The notes: generated by a model not told the origin, from the letters alone. A DNA stretch of 64,000 nucleotides from Thalassotalea sp. ND16A (GCF_000764205.1 NZ_JQDZ01000112.1:272716-336715), one strand, 5' to 3'. Counted from the first letter of the stretch, positions 1 through 8,536 are shown. Numbers and translations are program-made.

Positions 1-34
1 CACAATTTAAAGCAAAAATTTAAAGGAAGTATTC

Positions 35-757
35 ATGCAAAAAATATTATTACCCTTACTTATGGTTACCACACTCATTTCTACTGAGCTTATCGCTGGC
101 GATTTTTCTGAAAACATTAAACAAGCGATGTCATCTGACGTTCGTACTGACAAAGATAAAGATCGCGATAGAAACCGAAAACCGGCAGAAACGTTGACGT
201 TTTTCGGCATAAAAGATGACATGAAAGTTTTGGAGTTGGTGCCAGGTGGTGGTTGGTATTCAAAATTACTGGCACCTGCGCTTCGAGATAATGGTCAATT
301 TTATTTAAGCCTGGGTACGAAACACCTCAAAGACTCGCTACTAACAAAACAGCCTTTTGATAAAGTTAAATTAGTGGGCAGCGAAGGTTACGAGTTTGAA
401 AATCTCGATTTTGAAGTTAACGATCTCGACGCGGTGCTGACGTTCCGTAATTATCATAATTTTGATGAAAAAGAACGTACCAGTGTGAACAGCGCTGCTT
501 TTAAGGCATTAAAGCCTGGTGGCGTATATGGCGTAGTTGATCACACTCGTAGACATATGCAAAAAAAGAATGATGAAAATGGTCGACGTTTTGATCCGGT
601 GTTGGCGATTAAAGAAATTCAACAAGCAGGTTTTGTGTTAGTCGATTATTCAAATTTGCATTATAAATCAGACGATGAGTTGCGTTATGAAGTGGGTCGA
701 AAAACGGTTCGCGGAAACTCAGATCGTTTCACGTTATTATTCAAAAAACCAGAGTAA
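35..757 (+). CDS. Secreted class I SAM methyltransferase-like protein
   Basis: 240 aa. The start is supported by AAGGAAG eight bases upstream. Residues 1-22 form a signal peptide (basic start, hydrophobic stretch, ending near LIAG), so the protein is predicted to be exported, which is odd for an enzyme that would need S-adenosylmethionine. A glycine-rich motif I (VLELVPGGGWYSKLL, about residues 65-79) and a later VVDHTR strand resemble the Rossmann-like fold of COG4798-type predicted methyltransferases. I infer the family from this motif; the substrate is unknown. It stands alone, with a palindromic repeat immediately downstream. Confidence 0.75.
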   Translation: MQKILLPLLMVTTLISTELIAGDFSENIKQAMSSDVRTDKDKDRDRNRKPAETLTFFGIKDDMKVLELVPGGGWYSKLLAPALRDNGQFYLSLGTKHLKDSLLTKQPFDKVKLVGSEGYEFENLDFEVNDLDAVLTFRNYHNFDEKERTSVNSAAFKALKPGGVYGVVDHTRRHMQKKNDENGRRFDPVLAIKEIQQAGFVLVDYSNLHYKSDDELRYEVGRKTVRGNSDRFTLLFKKPE

Positions 758-797
758 CACTTTCTCGGTTAATCTGTGCGCAACAGCTGGGGAGAAT

Positions 798-843
798 ATA
801 CCAAGTTGATTAAATATCTGCTCATATTTAATTAATTTGGTAT
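798..843. repeat. Short palindromic intergenic element (ATACCAA type)
   Basis: A 46-bp near-perfect inverted repeat: the left arm starts ATACCAAGTTGATTAAATAT and the right arm is ATATTTAATTAATTTGGTAT, around a six-base loop (CTGCTC). A related copy lies in reverse orientation at 58631-58679, just upstream of ptsP. This suggests a dispersed MITE- or REP-like element rather than a gene-specific terminator, although it could also terminate the upstream gene. Confidence 0.65.
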
Positions 844-902
844 GAAAACTCTCCATCAATCAAACTTCATTTCAGTCTCGCGTTAGTAAGAAAGGACCTT
901 AA

Positions 903-2354
903 ATGGAACATTGCAAGCAACATTGGATGCTAAATACGCCAATATTTAGGCTTATCTTGTCATGTTCGTTGCCGATATTGCCGGCGGTTTTTTTGTTATC
1001 TGCTTACGATTTATTTGAAACCGGGTTAATCGCCAGGCTTTGCTCTAGTCATCTTGCGGCATTAAGTTTTAGTGCGCCAGTAACTTTGGTAATGACAGGA
1101 GCAGCCATTGCTTTTTCTATTGCCACGAATAGTTGGATATGCCGCATTAAATCAGCGGTTGACCACAACAGTGGTATTGCAGAGCAAAATGAACTGAAAA
1201 GTAATTTACTACGAGCACTTATCTTAGTCGCCAGTTTAACCTTTATTTTATCTGCATTGTTATACTTACTTGCCCCGACACTCTACGTTTTGCTTGGTAC
1301 TCAATCTTCTGCCCAACCTAGCATTGAACTTGGTATGACATCTTTGGTGACGAAATACACCGAAATCAGGTTAATCGGCTGGATACCTCTGGTACTGATT
1401 TGGCAAATTAATGGGGCATTGCGCAGTTTTGGTTATATCAGACAAGCCAGTGTGTTGTTAATCACCTGGATGTTGGTTAAATCGATGTTAAGCTATAGCT
1501 TAATCGGCGACGGGCAGTGCTCTCAGTTCTTGGATACCGGTATTCTCGGCGCTGGCTATGCTCACTTGATTTCAGATACCCTGTTTGCCTTACTCTCATT
1601 AGCGATACTGTTTCGTGACTTGGGCATAGCAAAGCAGCAAGTTACTGCGATGCGCTGGAAAAATACGCTCAAGCAAATGTCGGTCACCGGCCTCAATGCC
1701 AGTCTGCAACAATTATATCTGCCCATTACCATTGGTTTGCTTACTTTTTATGTTGCTACCATCACGGAAGAGCAAGTCGCACTATTAAGCATCATATTTC
1801 GCATCGAAGCATTAGGTTTATTTATTCCGATGGTTTTTACGGCTTCACTGCCGGGGGTATTAGCGGCAAATTGGTGGGCTGGCAAATTTGACCGAGTAAA
1901 AGCCTTAATTATCCAAGGGTTCGTTATTATTACTGTTACGCAAGTGTTGCTGGCTGTGGTGTTATACCTTAATGCCGAAATGATTGCTGCTCAAATTAGC
2001 CAAAGTAACCACTTACAGCACTATCTTCAGCATTACCTGATTTATGTTCCGGTGAGTTTTATCGGCGCAGGATGCACTATGTTGGCATTGTCATGTTTAA
2101 ATGCCATAGGTAAATCGGCGAACGCCAGTGTGTTAGGTTTTGCCCATAAAATAGTGCTGATATTACTGTTTGCAGCCCTAGGCGGCTGGTATGCCTCAAT
2201 AACAGGAGTGCTTGTCGGCATCGCCTTGGCTCATATAGTTTCATTAGTGTTAGTTTCCAAGTTGTTCATCCAAGCAATATGGCGACAAGATATGATGAAA
2301 GCGAAACCACCCAATGACTTCTTATTATTTATTACGGATGAAGAAAAGATATAA
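903..2354 (+). CDS. MATE family efflux transporter
   Basis: 483 aa, the usual MATE size, with about twelve hydrophobic segments along the whole length. The N-terminal half carries the LILSCSLPILPAVFLLSAYDLFETG-type start of a MatE domain, and the second half repeats the pattern (LKQMSVTGLNASLQQLYLP onward). MATE proteins are inner-membrane cation/H+ or Na+ antiporters that expel drugs and toxic organic cations; the substrate cannot be told here. AAGGACC precedes the ATG. It is monocistronic, and a stem-loop follows the stop. Confidence 0.85.
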   Translation: MEHCKQHWMLNTPIFRLILSCSLPILPAVFLLSAYDLFETGLIARLCSSHLAALSFSAPVTLVMTGAAIAFSIATNSWICRIKSAVDHNSGIAEQNELKSNLLRALILVASLTFILSALLYLLAPTLYVLLGTQSSAQPSIELGMTSLVTKYTEIRLIGWIPLVLIWQINGALRSFGYIRQASVLLITWMLVKSMLSYSLIGDGQCSQFLDTGILGAGYAHLISDTLFALLSLAILFRDLGIAKQQVTAMRWKNTLKQMSVTGLNASLQQLYLPITIGLLTFYVATITEEQVALLSIIFRIEALGLFIPMVFTASLPGVLAANWWAGKFDRVKALIIQGFVIITVTQVLLAVVLYLNAEMIAAQISQSNHLQHYLQHYLIYVPVSFIGAGCTMLALSCLNAIGKSANASVLGFAHKIVLILLFAALGGWYASITGVLVGIALAHIVSLVLVSKLFIQAIWRQDMMKAKPPNDFLLFITDEEKI

Positions 2355-2363
2355 ATAAGACAC

Positions 2364-2397
2364 ACACTGTAACTGATAGCCAATTACAATGGGTGTT
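2364..2397 (+). terminator. Possible terminator after the MATE gene
   Basis: An imperfect stem (ACACACTGTAACTG pairing with CAATTACAATGGGTGT) is followed by TTTATT. It lies between the MATE stop and the convergent TonB-like gene. The stem has several mismatches. Confidence 0.4.
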
Positions 2398-2440
2398 TAT
2401 TCTAGCGGTCATTTAGGGTTGGATGAAAAAACTAATAATT

Positions 2441-2851
2441 TTATTTCTTTGCGTAGGTATCAATGGCTCCAAATTTCAGCTTTACTTTTACCTGCTTTTC
2501 TTTCTGGTCAATTTGAGCGTATTTCCACTTTTTCACTGCGTTAATAGCACTTTTCTCAAAAATTCCTTTGGGGTAAGCCTCTTCAGCAAAAACTTCTGAT
2601 ACTTTCCCATTTTTTTCTATAGTAAAGGAAAGTAAAACATACCCATTAGTTAAATCTGTTAACGCTTGTTTAGGATAGATAGGCTCAATTCTCATAATGG
2701 GTTGAAAATGAGTTGTTTGACCTGAAGCCGTTGCCTGAGCATAAGCGAAATGACTACTACCAACAAACAATATTGTGATAAAAACTAACAAAAATTTTGA
2801 TAGCAACTCTGTTTTTATGACCTTTTTTGTGATTTCTATTTTTTCATTCAT
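2441..2851 (-). CDS. TonB-like energy transducer C-terminal domain protein
   Basis: 136 aa. There is a single N-terminal hydrophobic segment (about residues 17-38, FLLVFITILFVGSSHFAYA), then a TonB C-terminal domain with the typical EPIYPKQAL start, a GYVLLSFTIEKNGKV core and the AVKKWKY motif near the end. It lacks the long proline-rich linker of full TonB, and no ExbB/ExbD lies nearby. Short stand-alone TonB-domain proteins are often controlled by BlaI/BlaR1-type systems in this group of bacteria; two BlaI-type operators upstream fit that. It could serve as a periplasmic partner protein rather than a true transducer. Confidence 0.75.
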   Translation of the reverse strand: MNEKIEITKKVIKTELLSKFLLVFITILFVGSSHFAYAQATASGQTTHFQPIMRIEPIYPKQALTDLTNGYVLLSFTIEKNGKVSEVFAEEAYPKGIFEKSAINAVKKWKYAQIDQKEKQVKVKLKFGAIDTYAKK

Positions 2852-2987
2852 AAGCTTTCTCTCTTATATTTTGATAACTAATAAAGCTGCACTTTCAGAT
2901 ATTAACGCTGTTTGAATATCATTGCTGTGCCTGGATTCATTGCGAAAAAAACGTTACCTCTTCAGTATGTTTTTTATTTTAACTATG

Positions 2988-3003
2988 GATTACAGTTGTA
3001 ATC
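2988..3003. promoter_or_regulatory. BlaI/MecI-type operator dyad 1
   Basis: GATTACAGTTGTAATC is a perfect palindrome matching the TACA-N2-TGTA core of BlaI/MecI/CopY-family operators. It lies about 140 bp upstream of the TonB-like gene on the minus strand. Seen directly; the regulator assignment is inference. Confidence 0.6.
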
Positions 3004-3013
3004 TATGGTTAAT

Positions 3014-3027
3014 ATTACACTTGTAAT
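3014..3027. promoter_or_regulatory. BlaI/MecI-type operator dyad 2
   Basis: ATTACACTTGTAAT is a second TACA-N2-TGTA dyad, centred 25 bp from the first. Paired operators are usual for BlaI-family repressors. The rest of the 517-bp gap 2852-3368 holds an imperfect inverted repeat (about 3186-3236) and nothing else I recognise. Confidence 0.6.
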
Positions 3028-3368
3028 CCTTTTGTGCAATAGAAAATTTGCAGATAGTGAAAATGATCTATTACAGTGAGTTTTTTCTTGAAACAAGCTT
3101 GGTTTTAATTCAGAGAATGGTTTAAATAACAAAATAAATAAGCTCTGACATAGCTATCTGCGGATAGCTGACTGCTACCATGACCGGTTTGATTCGATTA
3201 TTAACCAGCGGTTCCTCGATAATCGTGAATGACCACACTATAATAAGGATGTTGCAATCAACCAAGGCGATAAATAAGCTTAGACCGATCACCTTTTATT
3301 AACGGGTTGGGTGTTGATAAAAGGCATCCGGCAAGTACCTATCTTTATAGGGAGTAGGAGGAGTAACC

Positions 3369-3608
3369 ATGCCAAAGTTCATCGATAGCCACCCCATGGA
3401 ACCATTTTCAGCGGACCAATTGAAAAGTTTGCAGGATGCACCGCCGGACGAGTTCGGGGTAACGCACCACGACATACTGTTCAGTGAAAAGGACAATAAG
3501 ATATATTGTGTGTTGGACGCTCCGAATAAAGAAGCGATTGAAAAGCATCATGCAAAAGCTGGTATTACCTGTGACTGTATCCACGAAGTGACGTCGACCC
3601 GAGGCTGA
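3369..3608 (+). CDS. DUF4242 domain protein
   Basis: 79 aa, with a strong AGGAGGAG ribosome binding site. The sequence fits the DUF4242 family of small ferredoxin-fold (dimeric alpha/beta barrel-like) proteins: an N-terminal MPKFIDSHPM strand, the central ITH-like VTHHDILFSEKDNK and YCVLDAPNKEAIEKHH, then a C-terminal GITCDCIHEV segment. Family members often pair His and Cys residues and some have been suggested to bind metal; the function is unknown. It is the first of a run of small same-strand genes. Confidence 0.75.
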   Translation: MPKFIDSHPMEPFSADQLKSLQDAPPDEFGVTHHDILFSEKDNKIYCVLDAPNKEAIEKHHAKAGITCDCIHEVTSTRG

Positions 3609-3649
3609 CGGATAGCCTTTGGCACTTTAAAAAAATCAGAATTTGAGGC

Positions 3650-3740
3650 TCAATGCAGCAACAATCCACAAGTGCATTATGTCGTTCATCATTCACTGGG
3701 ACAAATTCTCAGCGGCGGGCGCTTACGCGCTGTGGCTGCA
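3650..3740. repeat. Inverted-repeat-bounded spacer between DUF4242 and MAPEG genes
   Basis: AATGCAGC near 3651 and GCTGCATT near 3732-3739 bound an approximately 90-bp noncoding segment that also has a local GCGCTTACGCGC palindrome. It is shaped like an extended hairpin. No canonical integron attC core (RYYYAAC / GTTRRRY) is evident. Confidence 0.35.
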
Positions 3741-3798
3741 TTGTATTTGCCCTAACAGCATTGAGTAAAGCAGAATAATAACTAGGGAGAGGGATTAA

Positions 3799-4191
3799 AT
3801 GACAATACCTTTATGGAGCGTCCTTTTTATAATTTTGATGCCTTTTGTGCTCGCCTTGGTAAGTGACTACATAAGATTTAAAGAGTTTGGCGTATTCGAT
3901 AACGAACAACCAAGAGAGCAAGTTGCAAAATTAACCGGTGTTGGTGCCAGAACATGGGCAGCTCAACAGAATTCTTGGGAGGCGTTAATGATGTTTGCAC
4001 CAGCTGTTCTAATCGCACACGTTGTTGGCGCCGACCCCATTCAATCGACTTATGCTGCCGTTGTTTTCTGCATAGCAAGAGTTACCCATTCAATCTGTTA
4101 TATTTTTAATTTATCTACGATTCGCTCATTAAGTTATTTCGTCGCACTCGGTTGTTGTTTATGGTTATTTTTGTTGTCATCAAAGGTGTGA
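3799..4191 (+). CDS. MAPEG family membrane protein
   Basis: 130 aa with four hydrophobic segments. The MAPEG signature region is visible: RTWAAQQNSWEALMMFAPAV (the N-x2-E glutathione-contact element) and later FCIARVTHSICYIFN, equivalent to the family's R-x2-H-x2-CY motif. Family members are glutathione transferase or peroxidase-like membrane enzymes; bacterial MAPEG substrates are generally unknown. GGGAGAGGG precedes the ATG. It is a monocistronic unit in the small-gene stretch. Confidence 0.8.
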   Translation: MTIPLWSVLFIILMPFVLALVSDYIRFKEFGVFDNEQPREQVAKLTGVGARTWAAQQNSWEALMMFAPAVLIAHVVGADPIQSTYAAVVFCIARVTHSICYIFNLSTIRSLSYFVALGCCLWLFLLSSKV

Positions 4192-4254
4192 GATAACATT
4201 GCTGCACCGTGGCTTGCTGCAGATATACTTTACTTTCCCGTATAGTTGTAAGCT

Positions 4255-4918
4255 TTACTCACTCTCCTGGAGTTTTTTTAGTCGATAAGATAGCGCTGGT
4301 CGAGTAAGGCCCAGTTTTCTCGCGGCTTTCGAAACATTACCATTGGATTGAACCATCGCGGTCTCGATTAACTGCTTTTCTAGTGCCTCTAGGCTGAATT
4401 CATCGCCAAGCATTTCGTCCACTGCATAGGCGTCATTTATTTCATTAGGCTGTGATTTTTCAGCAAGTTGCCCTTGGCTATCGATAACATTCAGTGGGTG
4501 GCTCGGTTCTGACAGCGATGGGAATAAACTCGGCAAGCTAATCGTTTGATTATTATCGTTCAGGATCACGCCCCGTTCGATCATATTTTCGAGTTCTCTA
4601 ATATTGCCAGGCCACTTGTATTGCATAAGTGCTTGCATCGCTTTATCGCTGATCCCTGAATTATTTTTGCCATACATGGCACTATATTTTTTCAGGAAGT
4701 GTTCGCAAAGTAATGGAATATCTTCGGTCCGCTCTCTTAAAGGAGGAACGTAGATAGGGTAAACATTCAAGCGATAAAATAAATCTGCGCGAAAGCGACC
4801 TTCTTTAACCGCTGCCTCTAAGTCTTCATTCGCCGCGGCAACAACCCGTACGTCAATTTTACGGGTGCGGGTATCGCCGATTCGCTCTAACTCACTTTCT
4901 TGCCGTACTCTTAATAGT
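4255..4918 (-). pseudogene. Sigma-54-dependent activator, C-terminal remnant
   Basis: The minus-strand frame reads the end of a sigma-54 AAA+ domain (ASLLRVRQESELERIGDTR, then RFRADLFYRLNVYPI and the PGNIRELENMIERG motif), a short linker and a Fis-type HTH (NVSKAARKLGLTRPALSYRL). The receiver or sensor domain, Walker A, Walker B and GAFTGA loop are all missing: homology stops at about 4918, where the opposite-strand LysR remnant begins. The TTG at 4770 codes an internal leucine and is not a credible start. A single deletion explains the junction. Confidence 0.85.
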
Positions 4919-5707
4919 GATGCAGTTGGAAAAAGATGTAGGCTATCGTTTAATGCTGCGTAACGCCAGAAAGATGATTTTGACCGAAGCGGGTCAAAAG
5001 CTTTTTAACCGGTGCCAACCTTTATTTAGTGAACTAGAGCATACCACAATAGAGTTAATGATGAGTTGGCGGAACCTTCTGGTTCACTCAAGGTGACAGC
5101 TCCGGTAAGTTTGACTAATGAGTTACTGGCCGAATGGTTCTTTCAATTTATGGAATGCTTTCCCAGAATTCAACGGGATCTGATGGTGGTCAATCGAAAT
5201 ATAGATCTGGTTGAAGAAGGTGTTGATATTGCGTTTCGCATTGGCGACATACGCCTACAAAATTGGATTTCAAGACCGGTAATGGAGTCTACTTTCAGTT
5301 TATGTGCCAGCTCAGACTATCTGCAACGACGGGGAGAACCTCAGCACCCTGAGGAGCTATATCAACATACTCTGATTGTTCCTAAGCGCACACAAATCTG
5401 GCATTTAGAAGGCCCGGATGGCGAGGAAGTGCATATAGATTGTGTCGCTCGCCTTAAAGTCGATGAATTAAAGCTTGCCGCCCGAGCCGCAGAGGTCGGG
5501 TTGGGTATTGTTAACCTCCCCGATTATGTTGTCGCAGAGGCGCTTGCACAAGGACGCCTTAAGCGGTTGCTACCTAACTGGAAGTCTCGTTCCAGGAAGA
5601 TACATATGCTATATCAGGAGCGAAAATATATTCCAGGTAAGGTACGTTTGTTTATCGAATTCATTCTGGCTCGATTTCAAGCTATGGAAGCTTTAAAAAA
5701 CCAATAA
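4919..5707 (+). pseudogene. LysR family regulator, truncated and frameshifted
   Basis: Homology begins abruptly at about 4919 in the middle of the HTH (LEKDVGYRLMLRNARKMILTEAG, with the family's R-LTEAG pattern) and runs to about 5056. It then continues in another frame as NDELAEPSGSLKVTAPVSL through the full effector-binding domain to the stop at 5705-5707. So the gene has lost its N-terminus and has a frameshift between about 5050 and 5060. The continuous C-terminal frame could start at TTG 5066 but would lack DNA binding. Confidence 0.85.
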
Positions 5708-5820
5708 CGGTTTGCGGGCGAAATGTGCCAGAGAAACGTTAGTCACCCTATTGAATTACTTGCCCTCATTTTAATTAAAAATATAAATTAGTTTTTATTT
5801 CTAAAAAACAAATACAGATT

Positions 5821-5850
5821 ATTGCGTTAACATTTTTTCCACGTTAGATT
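5821..5850 (+). promoter_or_regulatory. Sigma-70-type promoter module (copy 1)
   Basis: TTGCGT (5822-5827), a 17-bp spacer and TAGATT (5845-5850). Copy 2 upstream of the lipoprotein at 8623 matches at 26 of 30 positions including the spacer, so the module was duplicated. It lies 93 bp upstream of the VOC gene. The rest of 5708-5942 holds AT-rich sequence without genes. Confidence 0.6.
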
Positions 5851-5942
5851 AACAACTTAAATGAAAAACAGGTTTATTCTACTATCGGAATGTAGGAATG
5901 ATCCTCTTAACTAAGCGGTTATGCAGCAGACGGACTTAATCT

Positions 5943-6311
5943 ATGATCTCTCACACAACCTTGGGCACTAATAACCTGGTTAAGGCTGAATCTTTCTATT
6001 TTGAAATATTGGGTGCCATTGGTGGCAGACAAATTTTTAAATCAGATAAAGTGATTTTTTGGGAATTTGCCGGCGGCGGCTCAAAATTGGCTCTCACGGT
6101 GCCATTTGATGGTGAACCAGCAACTCATGGCAATGGCACCATGGTTGCGTTTAATCTCACTAGCAGTAATAAAGTAGATGAAGTGTTTTTGATGGCTATT
6201 GAGGCGGGTGCTACTAGCGCAGGAGAACCCGGGGAAAGAAATGAAGGAGCTTACTACGGCGCATACTTTAGAGATCTAGATGGAAATAAAATAGCCATTT
6301 TTCATAGATAA
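5943..6311 (+). CDS. VOC (glyoxalase-fold) family protein
   Basis: 122 aa, a single vicinal-oxygen-chelate domain. It starts MISHTTLGTNNLVKAESFY, with the first metal-site His at position 4, has the FEILGAIGG turn, and ends YYGAYFRDLDGNKIAIFHR, the usual second betabetabeta unit with GNKI. Members range from glyoxalase I to fosfomycin-resistance and dioxygenase enzymes; the substrate cannot be read. It is preceded by the duplicated promoter module and followed by a palindromic repeat unit. Confidence 0.85.
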   Translation: MISHTTLGTNNLVKAESFYFEILGAIGGRQIFKSDKVIFWEFAGGGSKLALTVPFDGEPATHGNGTMVAFNLTSSNKVDEVFLMAIEAGATSAGEPGERNEGAYYGAYFRDLDGNKIAIFHR

Positions 6312-6350
6312 CTTATCTAAAATGCACAACATGGTTTTAAAGTCGTACTC

Positions 6351-6420
6351 ATAACCGTTGGCTGGATCCCACTTCGACTGACAGTATAGCCAACAATTAT
6401 TCGCCGCTTAAAATGGCGCT
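6351..6420. repeat. Dispersed palindromic spacer repeat, unit 1
   Basis: Starts ATAACCGTTGGCTGG, then the inverted AGCCAAC and the conserved tail CAACAATTATTCGCCGCTT. Related units lie at about 7021-7048, 8881-8962, 9493-9560 and 14286-14325, each directly after a gene. Confidence 0.5.
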
Positions 6421-6447
6421 ACCTCAACTTTTATAACAGACACCAAA

Positions 6448-7035
6448 ATGAAATTATATTTACTCTTATTGCTGCTTCTTTGCATTAGTCCATTATCCAA
6501 GTCAAAAGAGATAGCGATTACTTTTGATGACTCTCCGCGAAAGGCCGAAGGTTATTTCAATGGCCCTAATCGAGCCAAAAAATTAATCGAGGAATTAAAA
6601 AATCATCAGGTTCAACAGGTCGCATTCTTTTCTAATAGTAAGAGACTCGATGCTGAAGGCATACAAAGACTGAAAGCTTATAACCAAGCGGGTCATATCA
6701 TCGCTAATCATACTCACAATCATCCAGATTTTAATAAAATTAGTTTGGAGCAATATGTCCAAAGCTTCTTGCTGGCAGATGCCAAGCTCAGTCAATTTAA
6801 GGGCTGGAAAATAATTTCTCCCGAAGAGGCTTATACCGATGCGATAGCCCAGTATCAACCACAACAAATTTTCCCTTATAACCCGGGACGAATTGGTGAA
6901 ATTGCTCGAGATAAAGGGCAAAAAAAAGGACTTTGGCACAAAACTCTGGATGAAAAATATCTCGATAAACGATTTACTGAAGAAGTACTAAATCCTGATT
7001 CAGCAAACTTAAACATTTCAACCAACACTAATTAG
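6448..7035 (+). pseudogene. Polysaccharide deacetylase (NodB-like) with large internal in-frame deletion
   Basis: 195 aa with a signal peptide (residues 1-18). Motif 1 TFDDSP (residues 25-30) and motif 2 NHTHNH (H88 and H92, metal ligands) are intact. After LSQF (about residue 117) the sequence jumps to KGWKIISPEEAYTD, which in full-length relatives (about 300 aa) lies near the C-terminus. Roughly 100 residues are gone, including the RFPY-type motif 3 and the LLHE-type catalytic-His motif. The reading frame is kept, so a protein may be made, but it should not be an active deacetylase. Confidence 0.75.
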
Positions 7036-7048
7036 CCGCTTCAGCTGG
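7021..7048. repeat. Dispersed spacer repeat, unit 2 (overlaps gene end)
   Basis: ACCAACACTAATTAGCCGCT followed by TCAGCTGGC aligns with unit 1's CCAACAATTATTCGCCGCTT. It overlaps the last codons of the deacetylase remnant. Confidence 0.35.
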
Positions 7049-7068
7049 CATTAGGGATCATAATACAT

Positions 7069-7488
7069 ATGACGATAATTTATAGTTTTTCAGATAATCA
7101 TCTTAAACAGCTTCATCAAATGTACCAAGACGTGGGATGGGGGCAAGACCGTTCAATTGAAGACATTATCGATTGCGTACAAGGCTCGCAAATTTGTATT
7201 GGTATCCTGGACAAAGATAACAACCTGATTGGCTTTACTCGTATCATTAGTGATTTTATCTACAAGGCCTTTATTTTTGATGTAATGGTAAATGCTGAGC
7301 AACGAGGAAATGGCTTAGGGCAAAAGCTTATCAGCATAGTTCAGAATCATCAGGCGTTGAAAAAGGTAAAACACTTTGAGTTATATTGTTTACCCGAAAT
7401 GGAAGCGTTTTATGCAAGTGCTGGTTTCTCAACAGATGTAGGTGGTATTAAATTAATGCGCTGTACTAATGTGATACAAGCCGGATAA
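7069..7488 (+). CDS. GNAT family N-acetyltransferase
   Basis: 139 aa, one GNAT domain. The acetyl-CoA pyrophosphate loop is QRGNGLGQKLI (about residues 83-93), matching the Q/R-x2-G-x-G/A motif. It is preceded by FIFDVMVNAE (beta4) and followed by FELYCLPEMEAFYASAGF, the usual beta5-alpha4 'YxxxGF' end. It resembles the small aralkylamine-type GNATs; the acceptor is unknown. It begins 33 bp after the deacetylase remnant. The 283-bp gap downstream (7489-7771) shows no gene or clear signal. Confidence 0.85.
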   Translation: MTIIYSFSDNHLKQLHQMYQDVGWGQDRSIEDIIDCVQGSQICIGILDKDNNLIGFTRIISDFIYKAFIFDVMVNAEQRGNGLGQKLISIVQNHQALKKVKHFELYCLPEMEAFYASAGFSTDVGGIKLMRCTNVIQAG

Positions 7489-7771
7489 GGATGTACCCCT
7501 AAACGCTTGCTGTGTTCATGCCTGGCAAACTTTGATTTAGCCGCATAATCTGGCGTTACCAGCGTAAGGTACTTATGAGCATTTCGTCAGCTATGGTAAG
7601 TTGCAATAGCAATGAGGGATGAGGCACCGTCGGTGAAAGCTAGAATTCGCAATATTTTGAACGTCGGCTTTTACAAGAAAATAAGGTGAGATCCTGAATC
7701 TTTGGTTGAGGTTAATGCTATAACCGCTCTAAACTATGCCATTACCGCAATATCTTAAGGAAAACCATTAG

Positions 7772-8398
7772 ATGCGAAATATATTATGTTTCGGAGATTC
7801 CAATACCTGGGGTTACATACCGGGCTCTGGTTATCGGTATGATCAAGCAACCAGGTGGACCGCGATGACTCAGTCATTGTTAGGCAATGAATTTTGCTTA
7901 CATGAAGCAGGCCTTAATGGCCGCACCACGATGCGCGATGAACCGGATAGAGCCTTTCGCAATGGTTCTAAAATGCTAAAGCTCTATTTGGAAAGTTGCC
8001 GGCCACTGGATATGGTGATCATCATGTTGGGCACCAACGATCTCAAAGCAAGTTTTGCCCAGTCAGTTGACGATATTCGTGACGGTGCCAAGGCGCTCTG
8101 TGAACAAGTCGTGGAATTTGATTACGCGCCATATGATAATCCCGAAGTAATGTTGGTTGCCCCCGCGCCGTTAGTGGCATCTGCAGAGCTGGGCGAAGAA
8201 TTTTCTCAGATGATCGCGTACTCTAGGCGCATAGCATCGGCTTATTATGAGCTGAGTAAAGAGCTGAATGTTCATTTTCTTGATGCCGGGCGAGTCGTCA
8301 AACCATCCATTATCGACGGCGTTCATTGGGACCGCGATGGTCATCATAACTTTGCCCAACACCTGGCCGCGGTGCTTCAGCAGTTGAGCGATAATTAA
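7772..8398 (+). CDS. SGNH/GDSL hydrolase (arylesterase-like)
   Basis: 208 aa. All four SGNH blocks are visible: block I CFGDSNTWG (Ser 10), block II Gly around HEAGLNGRTT, block III MLGTNDLK (Asn), and block V DGVHWDRDGHHNFA (Asp-x2-His). No signal peptide, so it should be cytoplasmic. It resembles the arylesterase/acyltransferase subgroup typified by the Mycobacterium smegmatis enzyme, which forms oligomers. AAGGAAAA precedes the ATG. It is a single-gene unit in the accessory stretch. Confidence 0.88.
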   Translation: MRNILCFGDSNTWGYIPGSGYRYDQATRWTAMTQSLLGNEFCLHEAGLNGRTTMRDEPDRAFRNGSKMLKLYLESCRPLDMVIIMLGTNDLKASFAQSVDDIRDGAKALCEQVVEFDYAPYDNPEVMLVAPAPLVASAELGEEFSQMIAYSRRIASAYYELSKELNVHFLDAGRVVKPSIIDGVHWDRDGHHNFAQHLAAVLQQLSDN

Positions 8399-8506
8399 TC
8401 ACAAGCAACTCGAGTGCACTGAAGTTTGAGGTTGGTTTATTGGGTATTTATTGATGCCATGAGATCAAAAAAGGCGGCATTTAATTATAAAAATAGTATC
8501 TAGAAC

Positions 8507-8536
8507 ATTGCTTTAACGCTTTTTCCAAGTTAGATT
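8507..8536 (+). promoter_or_regulatory. Sigma-70-type promoter module (copy 2)
   Basis: TTGCTT (8508-8513), 17-bp spacer, TAGATT (8531-8536). It is the near-identical partner of the module at 5821-5850 and lies 86 bp upstream of the small lipoprotein. Confidence 0.6.

Noticed and set aside
3130..3260. tRNA-like cloverleaf from several short stems
   Set aside because: No acceptor stem, T-loop GTTCRANYC at the right distance or CCA end could be assembled.
4255..4770. 171-aa protein starting at TTG 4770 as a small Fis-type regulator
   Set aside because: The TTG is an internal Leu codon of the sigma-54 domain and homology continues upstream to about 4918; it is a remnant, not a short gene.
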